Below are positions 11,270 through 19,869 of a stretch of DNA of 64,000 bases, in pieces. A model generated the notes under the pieces. It worked only from the letters and a program-made list of their open reading frames with translations. It did no database searches and was not told where the DNA came from. Where the stretch lies: positions 3,410,001 through 3,474,000 of the forward strand of contig NZ_LR134355.1 in assembly GCF_900637205.1 (NCBI RefSeq), in the 5' to 3' direction. The stretch's first letter is position 1. Every line of letters begins with the position of its first letter. The position numbers and the translations under genes were made by a program. This DNA is from Mycolicibacterium chitae (GTDB taxonomy: Bacteria; Actinomycetota; Actinomycetes; Mycobacteriales; Mycobacteriaceae).

Positions 11270-12843
11270 ACGTGCTGACGTCCGCGCTGACGCGGGCGAT
11301 GACGGAGTCGGACAAAGACCTGGTGGTCCTCGACCGCGAGAGCGGCGAATGGGTCCGCCACCCCTGGGCCGAGGTGCACGCCCGCGCCGAGAACGTCGCC
11401 GAACGGATCAGCAACGGCCCGGCCGGCGAGGTGGGGTTGGTCGGCGAGGTCACCGTCGAGTTCGTCGCCGCCCTGCAGGGCGCCTGGCTGGCCGGGCGCG
11501 CGGTCTCGATCCTGCCCTCGCCGATCCGTGGCGCCGACCCGGCCCAGTGGGCCCAGTCCACGCTGGCTCGCTTCGACGGGATCGGCGTGACCACGGTGTG
11601 CTCCGCCGGATCTGAACTGGCACTGCTGCGCGACGCCGAGTCGTCGGTGACGCTGCTGGACCTGCCGACCGTCGGTCACGCCCAGCGCTCGACCACCTTC
11701 GCCGCGGTCCCCGACGACGGCGGCTACGCCGTGCTGCAGGGCACTGCCGGTTCCACCGGCACCCCGCGCACCGCCGCGCTGCGCCCCGAGGCCGTGTTCA
11801 GCAACGTCAGCGGCCTGCTGCAGCACATCGGTGTCGACCGCGCCGTCGACGTCGGCTGCTCCTGGCTGCCGGTGTATCACGACATGGGCCTGACCTTCCT
11901 GCTCAGCGGCGCGCTCGGCGGCTGCGAGCTGTGGCTGGCACCCACCGCGGCGTTCTCGGCCTCACCGTTCCGCTGGTTGAGCTGGCTGTCGGACAGCCGC
12001 GCAACGCTCACTGCCGCACCGAATTTCGCGTACAACGTCATCGGTAAGTACGCCCGCCGGGTGCCCGAGGTCGACCTGTCGGCGCTGCGCTTCGCCATCA
12101 ACGGCGGCGAGCCCATCGACTGCGAGGGCCTCGACCGCTTCCTGACCGAACTGCACCGGTTCGGACTGGATCCCCGCGCGGCCGCACCGTCCTACGGGTT
12201 GGCCGAGGCCACCTGCGCCGTCAGCGCCCCGGACCCGGGCACGGGTCTGCTCGCCGACGAACTGTGGGACCCGGTCACCGAAACCGTGCGGCAGCACGCC
12301 GTTCTGGGCAACCCGATCCCGGGGATGGAACTGCGGATCGTCGCCGCCGAGGAACATTCGGGCAACTCCGGCAAGGAGATCGGCGAGGTGGAGATCCGCG
12401 GCACCTCGATGATGTCCGGTTACCTCGGCGCCGAAACCGTGGCCCCCGGCGACTGGTTCAAGACCGGCGACATCGGCTACCTGACCGACGGCGGCCTGGT
12501 GGTGTGCGGCCGCGCCAAGGAACTCATCACCGTCGCGGGCCGCAACGTGTTCCCCACCGAGGTCGAACGCGTGGCCGCGCAGGTGCGCGGGGTGCGCGAG
12601 GGCGCGGTGGTGGCCGTCGGCACCGAACCCGGTGCGCCACGGCCGGGATTGGTGATCGCCGCGGAGTTCCGCGGCGCAGGCGAGGACGCCGCCCGCAGCG
12701 AGTTGATCTCGCGGGTGGCCTCCGAATGCGGCGTGGTGCCCGCCGATGTCATCTTTGTCACGCCCGGCTCGCTGCCCCGCACCTCATCGGGCAAGCTGCG
12801 GCGACTCGAAGTACGAAGCAATTTGGAGGCGGTTCGCACATGA
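11266..12843 (+). CDS. mbtM: Fatty-acyl-AMP ligase for mycobactin lipid tail
   Basis: A 525-residue ANL-superfamily adenylating enzyme that activates a fatty acid as acyl-AMP and loads it on MbtL. Visible elements are the P-loop-like [17 protein letters not shown], the A5-type [14 protein letters not shown] and the A7/A8 region [38 protein letters not shown], ending with the C-terminal lysine motif [11 protein letters not shown]. The GTG start overlaps the mbtL stop, and its own stop overlaps the mbtN start (ATGA). FadD33 is the M. tuberculosis counterpart. Confidence 0.92.
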   Translation: MNVLTSALTRAMTESDKDLVVLDRESGEWVRHPWAEVHARAENVAERISNGPAGEVGLVGEVTVEFVAALQGAWLAGRAVSILPSPIRGADPAQWAQSTLARFDGIGVTTVCSAGSELALLRDAESSVTLLDLPTVGHAQRSTTFAAVPDDGGYAVLQGTAGSTGTPRTAALRPEAVFSNVSGLLQHIGVDRAVDVGCSWLPVYHDMGLTFLLSGALGGCELWLAPTAAFSASPFRWLSWLSDSRATLTAAPNFAYNVIGKYARRVPEVDLSALRFAINGGEPIDCEGLDRFLTELHRFGLDPRAAAPSYGLAEATCAVSAPDPGTGLLADELWDPVTETVRQHAVLGNPIPGMELRIVAAEEHSGNSGKEIGEVEIRGTSMMSGYLGAETVAPGDWFKTGDIGYLTDGGLVVCGRAKELITVAGRNVFPTEVERVAAQVRGVREGAVVAVGTEPGAPRPGLVIAAEFRGAGEDAARSELISRVASECGVVPADVIFVTPGSLPRTSSGKLRRLEVRSNLEAVRT

Positions 12844-13997
12844 CGGCAGCGGTCGAGGTATCGGTGGACGAGTACCGGGAACTGCTCGGCAAGGTCTTCG
12901 ACGAACGCGTGGTCGCCTGGACCGCTGAGGCCGAGAAGACCGAGCGCTTCCCCCGCGAACTCATCGAATACCTGGGTTCCTCGGGTGTTTTCAGCGCCAA
13001 GTGGGGCGACGCGCAGCTACCGCATGTCGGCAAGCTGCTCGAATTGGCCTATCAGCTCGGCCATCTCGGTTCGGCCGGGATCGCCGTCGGGGTCAGCCTG
13101 CACGACTCCGCGATCGCGACGCTGCGCCGGTTCGGCAAGTCCGACTACCTCAAGGACATCTGCGAGCAGGCCATCCGCGGTGAGGCCGTGCTGTGCATCG
13201 GCGCCTCCGAGGAGTCCGGCGGCTCGGACCTGCAGATCTGCGAGACCGAGGTGCGTTCGGCGCGAGGCGGTTTCGAGGTTCGCGGGGTCAAGAAGTTCGT
13301 CTCGCTGTCCCCCATCGCCGACCACATCATGGTGGTGGCGCGCAGCATCGACCACGACGAGGGCAGCCGGCACGGCAACGTCCTGCTGATCGCCGTGCCG
13401 ACCGCGCAGACCGAGGTCCAGACGCCCTACCGCAAGGTCGGCGCGGGCCCGCTGGACACCGCCGCGGTGCACATCGACACCTGGGTGCCCCAGGACGCGC
13501 TGATCGCGCGCGCCGGCACCGGGTTGGCCGCCGTGTCCTGGGGGCTGGCCCACGAGCGGATGTCGATCGCCGGCCAGGTGGCCTCGTCGTGCCAGCGGGT
13601 GCTGGGCATCACGCACGCCCGGATGGTCAACCGCCGGCAGTTCGGTTCCACGCTGTTCGAGCATCAGGCGCTGCGGCTGCGGATGGCCGACCTGCAGGCC
13701 CGGGTGGACCTACTTCGCCACGGCCTCAACGGGATTGCCGCCACCGGCAAGCTGGATCTGCGCTCGGCGGCCGCGGTGAAGGTGACCGCGGCACGCCTCG
13801 GCGAAGAGGTGCTCGCGGAATGCATGCACATCTTTGGCGGCTCCGGCTACCTGGTCGACGAGACACCGCTGGGTCAGTGGTGGCGTGACATGAAGCTGGC
13901 CCGCGTGGGCGGCGGCACCGACGAGGTGCTCTGGGAGTTGGTGGCCGCGGCGATGAAGCCCGACCACGACGGCTACGCCGACCTGATCGGCGGCTGA
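12840..13997 (+). CDS. mbtN: Acyl-ACP dehydrogenase introducing the mycobactin tail double bond
   Basis: A 385-residue FAD-dependent acyl-CoA-dehydrogenase-fold protein. In mycobactin synthesis the M. tuberculosis homologue (FadE14) desaturates the acyl chain while it is on MbtL. Visible are [15 protein letters not shown] in the middle domain, [22 protein letters not shown] and the C-terminal [35 protein letters not shown]. The ATG at 12840 sits in the ATGA overlap with mbtM, which fixes the start. It is the last gene of the iron-regulated operon. Confidence 0.92.
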   Translation: MTAAVEVSVDEYRELLGKVFDERVVAWTAEAEKTERFPRELIEYLGSSGVFSAKWGDAQLPHVGKLLELAYQLGHLGSAGIAVGVSLHDSAIATLRRFGKSDYLKDICEQAIRGEAVLCIGASEESGGSDLQICETEVRSARGGFEVRGVKKFVSLSPIADHIMVVARSIDHDEGSRHGNVLLIAVPTAQTEVQTPYRKVGAGPLDTAAVHIDTWVPQDALIARAGTGLAAVSWGLAHERMSIAGQVASSCQRVLGITHARMVNRRQFGSTLFEHQALRLRMADLQARVDLLRHGLNGIAATGKLDLRSAAAVKVTAARLGEEVLAECMHIFGGSGYLVDETPLGQWWRDMKLARVGGGTDEVLWELVAAAMKPDHDGYADLIGG

Positions 13998-14006
13998 CCC
14001 GCGCGG

Positions 14007-14660
14007 TCAGTCCGCCGGGCGGGTCAGCGCATAGAGCGCCATCCGCCGGTTGGACATGTCGTGCTCGCCGAGGAATTCACACCCGGCGAACTCGCAGAGC
14101 CGACGCGCCCCGGTGTTGCGGTGATCCGGATCGAACATGATTCGCCGGCAACGCGGTTCGAGTTCGAACAGACTCTTGGTGACCCGCGGCAGCAGCAGCG
14201 GACCGAAGCCCCGGTTGACGATCCGCAGATCGGCGATGGCCGCGTGCAGGCCCAGGTCGTAGGGATCGGCGTCGTAGCGCGGCGCGATCGAATCCTTGGC
14301 CGCCCGATAGACCTCGAGGTAGCCGAGATCCTCGCCGTGGCGGCTGCACACCAGCGGGCGCGAATAGGTGCCGGCCAACTGCGCCCGCAGATAGCCGCGC
14401 CAGCGGTCCGTCGACCAGGGCGATTCCCACGCCTCGACCAGGTGCGGACGGTTCATCCACTCCGAGATCATCGGCGCGTCGACCGTCGGGTCGGCCAACC
14501 GGATCCCGTAGGGCTCGCCGATCGAGGGCAGCGGCGGCGGCGGCACGGCGCGCACGTCCGCGGAAATGTCGGTCAGTTCCCGGGGTAGCACGGGCAGGTC
14601 GTCCGTCGTCGCGGTGGCGGACCCATTGGGCGATGCGGGGCTCGGCGCTGGCTCAGTCAT
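14007..14660 (-). CDS. mbtK: Lysine N-epsilon-acyltransferase of mycobactin synthesis
   Basis: A 217-residue GNAT-fold protein that transfers the acyl chain to the lysine side chain of mycobactin. It has the MbtK/IucB-type sequence [25 protein letters not shown], then [32 protein letters not shown] and the CoA-binding tail [41 protein letters not shown]. The first 45 residues are Pro/Ala-rich and probably disordered. It is convergent with mbtN and has its own candidate IdeR box 26 bases upstream of its start, so both arms of the locus look iron-regulated. Confidence 0.93.
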   Translation of the reverse strand: MTEPAPSPASPNGSATATTDDLPVLPRELTDISADVRAVPPPPLPSIGEPYGIRLADPTVDAPMISEWMNRPHLVEAWESPWSTDRWRGYLRAQLAGTYSRPLVCSRHGEDLGYLEVYRAAKDSIAPRYDADPYDLGLHAAIADLRIVNRGFGPLLLPRVTKSLFELEPRCRRIMFDPDHRNTGARRLCEFAGCEFLGEHDMSNRRMALYALTRPAD

Positions 14661-14685
14661 TGAGCGGTGAGCCTACCGGAGCCAG

Positions 14686-14704
14686 GAAGGCTAGGTTTAC
14701 CTAC
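14686..14704 (-). promoter_or_regulatory. Candidate IdeR iron box upstream of mbtK
   Basis: GAAGGCTAGGTTTACCTAC matches about 13 of 19 positions of the IdeR consensus and lies 26-44 bases before the mbtK start, in the 46-base gap to the cupin gene. With the mbtL site it suggests coordinate repression by iron. Confidence 0.65.
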
Positions 14705-14706
14705 CT

Positions 14707-15051
14707 TCAGCCGCGCTGCGCGGCCAACACCGTCAGCAAAACCGCCGAATCCTCCACAGCTTCCAGCGAATGCCGCACCGGCGGGATCACCACGAAATCA
14801 CCCGTCGAGCATTCGCAGGAATCGTCCCCGGCGATGAGGCGAACCTTGCCGCGCAGCACCTGCAGCGTGGCCTCGCCGGGACTCTCGTGCTCGGCCAGTT
14901 GCTGGCCGCCGGCCAGGGCGATCACCGTCTCCCGCAGGGAGTGGTCATGGCCGCCGCGCACGGTCTGCGCCGAACGCCCGGCCCGCGCGGTCCGGGCCGC
15001 CTCGAGTTGCTCGTCGACGACCTTAGTCAGCGATATCGGTTGCACAATCAC
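14707..15051 (-). CDS. Cupin-domain protein
   Basis: A 114-residue single-domain cupin. The first motif is partly visible in GGQQLAEHESPGEATLQVLRGKVRL and the second in GDFVVIPPVRHSLEAVED, with His and Glu residues able to hold a metal. The N-terminal third contains ETVIALAGG after a His-containing HDHS segment. Small cupins of this kind are often sensors or simple metalloenzymes; the substrate is not apparent. It lies upstream of mbtK on the same strand, but mbtK appears to have its own promoter. Confidence 0.8.
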   Translation of the reverse strand: MIVQPISLTKVVDEQLEAARTARAGRSAQTVRGGHDHSLRETVIALAGGQQLAEHESPGEATLQVLRGKVRLIAGDDSCECSTGDFVVIPPVRHSLEAVEDSAVLLTVLAAQRG

Positions 15052-15065
15052 TCCTCATTCCGCGG

Positions 15066-15503
15066 TCACCAGGTAAGCAGCAGGATGCCGGTCGCAAGTA
15101 GGGCAAGCACTTTGACCGCCTCCAGCCCTACGTAAGCGTAGTGAATTCGCGACCGGGACCGGCCGGAACCTCCCGAACCCCCGGCCAGCACGGTGTTCGA
15201 GCGCCGCACCAGCGCCGGCCGCACCGCGGCCAGTTGGATCACCAGCGCCCCCAACGCCACTCCGAAGGCGACGATCGCGGCGGTCGAGGGCCGCGCCACG
15301 ATCATGCCCACCAGCACCACCGCGGCCAGCACCGCCTCGCAGCCGTTGAGCGCCCGGAACACCAGGCGGCCGATCCCGAGACCGATGGGCAGCGTCACAC
15401 CGGGGGCGCGGAACTTCAGCGGCGCCTCCAGGAACGAGATCGCCAACACCATGCCCAACCACACGAAAACCGCTGCCACAGCGGCGGATACACCAGCGTT
15501 CAT
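15066..15503 (-). CDS. Four-helix membrane protein, unknown function
   Basis: A 145-residue protein with four hydrophobic segments (about residues 5-25, 48-68, 75-97 and 123-143). It contains FLEAPLKFRAPGVTLPIGLGIGRLVF after helix 1, a pattern seen in conserved actinobacterial membrane proteins that I cannot name further. A small basic glycine/serine-rich loop (GGSGGSGRSRSR) precedes the last helix. It is probably co-transcribed with the downstream cupin gene, which begins 14 bases later. Confidence 0.72.
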   Translation of the reverse strand: MNAGVSAAVAAVFVWLGMVLAISFLEAPLKFRAPGVTLPIGLGIGRLVFRALNGCEAVLAAVVLVGMIVARPSTAAIVAFGVALGALVIQLAAVRPALVRRSNTVLAGGSGGSGRSRSRIHYAYVGLEAVKVLALLATGILLLTW

Positions 15504-15589
15504 GATCCCTCCACCTTCGAGTCAACACGATCGCCGCGCGCAGGTTGAGGTCTTTGGTCGCCGATAACGGGGTTAAAGGTCCCTGGGGG

Positions 15590-16459
15590 TCAGTGTGCGG
15601 GCCCGATCCACTGCCGCGCCAGCTCCCCCACCCAGGCCTCGGCCGCGATGGGGTCATACGGCGGGCTCGACACCAGCACCATCTCGTCGAAACCGGCGTC
15701 GGCCAGCCGTCGGGCATCGCCGGGCATCGGTTCCCGCAGCGCGGCACACAACCGCAGGTCCCCGGGCTCGCGGCCGGCGGCCCGGGTCAATCGTCGCAGC
15801 GTGGCGGCGGCCTCGGCGGCCTCCTCGACGTCGGCGAGGTTGAACCCGTACCAGCCGTCGGCCCAGCGCGCCGCCTGTTCCAACGCCGCCTCGCTGTTGC
15901 CGCCGAGCACGATGGGCAACGTGCGGTTGCGCGGCTTCGGGTTGACCCGCACGTCGTGGAACTGCACGAATTCGCCGTCGTGCGAGGCGACGTCGTAGCG
16001 CCACAGCGCGCGCAGGGCGGCCACGTAATCGGCCGTGCGCGCCGCGCGCCGCGCGAACGGCACGCCGAGCGCGTCGAACTCCTCACGCACCCAGCCGATT
16101 CCGACGCCGAGCGCCAACCGTCCCGCGCACAGCTTGTCCAGCGACGCCGCGCGCTTGGCGACCACCACCGGATTGTGCTCGGGCAGCACCAGCACCCCAG
16201 TCGCCAACCCGATGCGGGTGGTGGCCGCGCCCGCGAAACTCAGCGTGATGAACGGGTCCAGCCAGTCGCTGTCGGGGGAAACCGGACTGACACCGTCGTC
16301 GGAGTAGGGGTAACGCGAGGCCGACTCGTCGACCATCACCACCCGCTCCCCGGCCCACAGCGTGGCGAACCCGGCCCGTTCGGCCGCGGCCGCCACCGCA
16401 TCGATCACGGTGCGCTCGGCGCCCGTGCCAACACCCAGCGCGTGCAGGCCCACGTCCAT
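15590..16459 (-). CDS. LLM-class F420-dependent oxidoreductase
   Basis: A 289-residue luciferase-like monooxygenase-fold protein. Family features include AERAGFATLWAGERVVM, the barrel segment TTRIGLATGVLVLPEHNPVVVAKRAASLDKLCAGRLALGVGIGWVREEFDALG and VLGGNSEAALEQAARWADGWYGF. Mycobacteria have many such enzymes that use F420H2, but the substrate of this one cannot be deduced. It runs divergently from a small gene 30 bases away. Confidence 0.9.
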   Translation of the reverse strand: MDVGLHALGVGTGAERTVIDAVAAAAERAGFATLWAGERVVMVDESASRYPYSDDGVSPVSPDSDWLDPFITLSFAGAATTRIGLATGVLVLPEHNPVVVAKRAASLDKLCAGRLALGVGIGWVREEFDALGVPFARRAARTADYVAALRALWRYDVASHDGEFVQFHDVRVNPKPRNRTLPIVLGGNSEAALEQAARWADGWYGFNLADVEEAAEAAATLRRLTRAAGREPGDLRLCAALREPMPGDARRLADAGFDEMVLVSSPPYDPIAAEAWVGELARQWIGPAH

Positions 16460-16489
16460 GCGGCGATCATGTCAGGCAAAATCATCGCT

Positions 16490-16684
16490 ATGAGCGACGA
16501 TCCGGTTGCGGTACTGCAACGTTGGGAGGACGCCGGCGCCGTCTGGCAGGTGCTGCATCGCAGCGCCGAGTCCGTCACCGTCGGATTGTTCACCTGCGAC
16601 GGCGGCGAAGAGGTCGACCGGGTCACCGCCGGCGGTGCCGCGCTGTTGGCGTTCATCGGCGACCGGAGCAGCAACCTCGACTGA
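16490..16684 (+). CDS. Small conserved protein, unknown function
   Basis: A 64-residue acidic protein (start MSDDPVAVLQRWEDAGAVWQVL) beginning at the ATG at 16490. Sequence like RSAESVTVGLFTCDGGEEVDRVTAG suggests a small beta-rich domain. The frame is open far upstream inside the divergent LLM gene, but that part is shadow. No membrane helix or known motif is present. I think it is a real gene because of its start position and balanced composition, but its role is unknown. Confidence 0.65.
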   Translation: MSDDPVAVLQRWEDAGAVWQVLHRSAESVTVGLFTCDGGEEVDRVTAGGAALLAFIGDRSSNLD

Positions 16685-16790
16685 CGACGGCCTCGGACTG
16701 GTCAAGAGTCAGTAACGAGGATGCGTCGAACCGGCCCTGACCGGGGTTTCGACGCGGTTTACGCCCGCGGCGCCGCTAGGTTCCCCGACC

Positions 16791-17603
16791 ATGAGGATCC
16801 CCACGCCGGTGCGTGCCGCTGCGGCGGCGCTGTTCGCTGTCGCCACGGTCGCCTGCTCCGCGACGAACCATCAGGCCGCCGCCGGCGAGGCCGAGAGTGT
16901 GGACGCCGCCCCGGCGATCTCCGGGACCCTCGAGTCCTGGCAGGACGCCGTGTGTCATCCGTCGACACCCGACGACGCCGACAGCTGCACCCCGCACGAC
17001 GGCGACGGCACCATCAACATCGACCATTTCAGCTCCCAGGAGGAGATGGATGCCGAGCTGTCCTGGTCCAGCTCGCACCACGCGGCCCAGACCGTCGTCG
17101 ACGGCCGGCCGCTGGTGATCTGGACGCCCGAGGGCGAGGAGAGCGATCTGCATCCGCTGCGGGATTACGGCTTCACCCTCACCGCCTACGAGCGGCCCTC
17201 GACGTTCACCGCGCGCCCCGCCGACGCCGTCCCGGCGGCGGTACCCAGCACCGATCCGGTGCCGCTGCCCGTCAACCCGTACGGCTACGCCGGCGTGCAG
17301 ACGGCCTCCGGGGACCTGCAGTGCATGATCCAGGCCGCGTTCGTCGGCTGCCAGAGCGCGGGCATGAGCTGGCCAGCGCACCTCGACGGCAGCGGGCCGT
17401 ATCACGGCGTGAAGGTCAACCCGGATGGCAGCCTGAACTGGATCGACGGCAACCTCGGCGCCGAGGAGGCCACCGTTCTGGGCAATCAGGCCTACCGGGC
17501 GCTGGGCTGGACGATCGTGGCCGGCGACAACGGCGTGCAGTTCCGCAACGACCGCACCGGGCACGGCGCGCTCGTCAGCGTCAGCCGAGTGCAGCAGTTC
17601 TAG
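16791..17603 (+). CDS. Secreted lipoprotein, unknown function
   Basis: A 270-residue exported lipoprotein. The N-terminus is a signal peptide with two Arg residues and the lipobox TVAC, so Cys22 should be acylated. The mature part is acidic and contains several cysteines (for example AVCHPSTPDDADSCTP and LQCMIQAAFVGCQS), likely forming disulfides. No enzymatic motif is visible. The C-terminal half (SGDLQCMI..GVKVNPDGSLNWIDGNLG) resembles a domain common in mycobacterial exported proteins of unknown role. It precedes the tmRNA gene. Confidence 0.82.
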   Translation: MRIPTPVRAAAAALFAVATVACSATNHQAAAGEAESVDAAPAISGTLESWQDAVCHPSTPDDADSCTPHDGDGTINIDHFSSQEEMDAELSWSSSHHAAQTVVDGRPLVIWTPEGEESDLHPLRDYGFTLTAYERPSTFTARPADAVPAAVPSTDPVPLPVNPYGYAGVQTASGDLQCMIQAAFVGCQSAGMSWPAHLDGSGPYHGVKVNPDGSLNWIDGNLGAEEATVLGNQAYRALGWTIVAGDNGVQFRNDRTGHGALVSVSRVQQF

Positions 17604-17658
17604 ACATTCGTGAGCCGGTCGGGACTTTTTATTCACTCGACGGTGTTGGAACGGCCGG

Positions 17659-17664
17659 TATGAT
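17659..17664 (+). promoter_or_regulatory. Likely -10 element (TATGAT) of the ssrA promoter
   Basis: TATGAT is a near-consensus sigma-A -10 hexamer about 50 bases before the mature tmRNA 5' end, leaving a short precursor leader for RNase P to remove. A matching -35 is poor. This AT-rich patch (from GACTTTTTATTCA on) contrasts with the surrounding GC-rich sequence. Confidence 0.5.
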
Positions 17665-17714
17665 GAACTGTCCCGTCGATGGTCGGCGGGTAGGTGGCGA
17701 AGTTTCACAGACAA

Positions 17715-18081
17715 GGGGCTGAACGGTTTCGACTTCGCGCATCGAATCAAGGGAAGCGTGCCGGTGCAGGCAAGAGACCACCGTAAGCGTCGTTGCAACC
17801 AATTAAGCGCCGATACCAATCAGCGCGACTACGCTCTCGCTGCCTAAGCGAAGCTAGTCCGTCAGACCGGGAAAGCCCTCGACCCGGACCCTGGCGTCAT
17901 CTAGAGGGATCAACCGATGAGTTCGGTCGCGGGACTCATCGGGACACCAAACAGCGACTGGGATCGTCATCTCGGCTGGTTCGCGTGACCGAGAGATCCG
18001 AGTAGAGACACAGCGAACTGCGCACGGAGAAGCCTCGAGGGAATGCCGTAGGACCCGGGTTCGATTCCCGGCAGCTCCACC
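17715..18081 (+). ncRNA. ssrA: Transfer-messenger RNA (tmRNA)
   Basis: Rescues stalled ribosomes by acting first as tRNA-Ala and then as a message that tags the stuck protein for proteolysis. The ends pair as GGGGCTG with CAGCTCC, and the 3' T-arm (GGGTTCGATTCCC) is clear. The tag frame runs 17809-17847 with resume codon GCC and encodes ADTNQRDYALAA followed by TAA, ending in the usual ALAA degron. The length of about 367 bases is normal for mycobacteria. Its protein partner SmpB is encoded about 5 kb away. Confidence 0.96.
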
Positions 18082-18091
18082 GAGAAAGAAG

Positions 18092-18126
18092 CTGGTCAGA
18101 GTCGCAAGGCTCTGGCCAGTTTTCTT
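18092..18126 (+). terminator. Rho-independent terminator of ssrA
   Basis: CTGGTCAGAG and CTCTGGCCAG form a stem of about 10 base pairs with one G-U pair and a short loop, followed by TTTTCTTTT. This classic hairpin plus T-tract lies 11 bases after the tmRNA 3' end. Such intrinsic terminators are uncommon in mycobacteria, so it stands out. Confidence 0.88.
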
Positions 18127-18234
18127 TTGCCCGGCGCCACCGCGGCCGGCCCGAGAATGCGCTCAGGGCAGTGGGCCTCGAAGATCTACAACCCTGGTGC
18201 CATTTTCGGCGGGGCTTTCGGCGCCGATACCCGC

Positions 18235-19815
18235 CTACAGCACCGGCCGCAGCACCACGATCCCCGGCACGGTGCGCAGGTAGTCGCGCAGCGGGGTGTC
18301 CACCACCTGCTGATCGGCGGCCAGTGAGGACGCGTTGCGGAACACCGGCCCGTCCGGCCCGGCCACGAAGATGCCGACGTGGGTGACGTCCAGGCCGCCG
18401 TCCTCGGCGTAGGCCCCGATGTAGTCCCCGGGCCGCAGTACCGAGAGCACCTGATCGTCGACGGCGGCGCTGGGGATATACGACATGGTCGTGGGCACCA
18501 CGGGCAGCCCGGGCAGATACAGCCCGCCGCCGTCCTTCTGGTTCAAGTTCTTGGTCACCTCGACGGCGCGGTCGCTCACCGTCGCGGTCACGTCGGTGGC
18601 GATGGTCGGCGCCCAGTCGGTGAAGAAGTGCCGCCGGTTCTCGAAGGCGACCACGCCGTCGCGGTAGCGGATCTGCCGCAGCGCATCGAGGAAGCCATCG
18701 CGATCCTCGGCGCGCTTGAGCGCCTCGACGTAGTCGGCGTAGGTGAAGCAGTCGACGCGCTCCAGGTCGACGACGAGTTGCTCGGGCTCGGTGGCCGAGC
18801 CGATGAGTGTGTCTGCGCCATAGGGAATTCCGAGGAACTCCCCCGACGGGTCGGGCGCCGCCAGCATCCGGTCCAGGGTCTGCGCGCTGCGCTCGGACAT
18901 CCGCACCGCCGGCGCCGCCCCGCGGGCCCGGTACTCGGCGACGGGGATCCGCGCGGGTTCGGCGTAGCCCACCGGCAGCAGCACATCACCGGCGGTGGTG
19001 ACGTAGTAGATCTCCCACCGGTGGTACGCACCGAGCATCGCCGGATCGGCGGCCAGCACCGCGGCGTAGTCGTTGACCGCGCGCACGTAGCGGTCGGAGT
19101 TGTTGTACCGGAACAGCGCGTTGTCGCGATCGGCGGCGAAGCCCTGCGCGGCCAGGAAGCGGCCCGCGGCCAGGATGGCATCGCGCGGCGCGTGGATGTC
19201 CCCGCCGGCCCCGTACTGCGCCCAGGTGCCCGGCATGAACTGCATGGGCCCCTGCGCCCCGGCGGTGCTGGTCCCCGCGATCCGGCCGAAGCCGGTCTCG
19301 ATCAGGTTGATCGCCGCCAGGTGCGCCCAGGGCACCCCGGAGGCGGCCTCGGCCTCGCGGTAGTAGCCCAGCAGCTCCTCGGCCGGGGCCGGCGCGACGA
19401 TCCGCCACGCCGGCAGCGTGTCGCCGAGCCCGGAGCTCTCCCCCAGCGCGCTGAGGTTGCGCCGCGCGTCGATATTCAAGTCATAGCTCTCCAGCAGTTC
19501 CGGCGGGATGCGGGGCCGCGCGATCGGGTCCCATTCCGGGTGGCGCCCCAGCGTGCGGTAGGCCGCCTGCTGCCGGCGCGCGGCCGCGGCCAGCACCTCC
19601 TCCGACGACGACGGGTCCCGCAACGCCCGTTCGTCGTGCACGAGGTCATCGGCCAGGCCCACCGGATCGGCGGCGGGTTCGCGGGACGGGGCCGGGGGTG
19701 CCGGGACGGGCGCAGGGACGGCCGACGACGTCGGCTCCGTCGGGGCCGGGTCACCGGCGCAGCCGCCGAGCACCAGCGCCCCCGCGAGCAGCAGCGCCGC
19801 ACGGCAAGTCGTCAT
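18235..19815 (-). CDS. Lipoprotein fusing a lytic transglycosylase to a DUF1460 amidase-like domain
   Basis: A 526-residue protein with a lipoprotein signal (LGGC, Cys19), then a Pro/Ala linker. The lytic-transglycosylase domain (about residues 130-270) has AAINLIETGFGRIAGTSTAGAQGPMQFMPGTWAQYG, where Glu of LIETG is the expected catalytic acid. The C-terminal half (about 300-526) looks like DUF1460/NlpC-P60-like amidase: VDCFTYADYVEAL holds a candidate nucleophile Cys and DVTHVGIFV a candidate His. The combination would cut both glycan and peptide parts of peptidoglycan outside the membrane. The start at 19815 was chosen because the signal peptide begins there. Confidence 0.82.
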   Translation of the reverse strand: MTTCRAALLLAGALVLGGCAGDPAPTEPTSSAVPAPVPAPPAPSREPAADPVGLADDLVHDERALRDPSSSEEVLAAAARRQQAAYRTLGRHPEWDPIARPRIPPELLESYDLNIDARRNLSALGESSGLGDTLPAWRIVAPAPAEELLGYYREAEAASGVPWAHLAAINLIETGFGRIAGTSTAGAQGPMQFMPGTWAQYGAGGDIHAPRDAILAAGRFLAAQGFAADRDNALFRYNNSDRYVRAVNDYAAVLAADPAMLGAYHRWEIYYVTTAGDVLLPVGYAEPARIPVAEYRARGAAPAVRMSERSAQTLDRMLAAPDPSGEFLGIPYGADTLIGSATEPEQLVVDLERVDCFTYADYVEALKRAEDRDGFLDALRQIRYRDGVVAFENRRHFFTDWAPTIATDVTATVSDRAVEVTKNLNQKDGGGLYLPGLPVVPTTMSYIPSAAVDDQVLSVLRPGDYIGAYAEDGGLDVTHVGIFVAGPDGPVFRNASSLAADQQVVDTPLRDYLRTVPGIVVLRPVL

Positions 19816-19869
19816 GGCCTCCAGTCTTACCGACGTAAGCCCCGGCGACACTGTGGCAGCATCGAAACG

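Noticed and set aside
15545..16684. Long plus-strand open frame reading through the LLM gene
   Set aside because: Its first 315 codons are antisense to a well supported luciferase-like oxidoreductase. Only the last 64 codons look like a protein.
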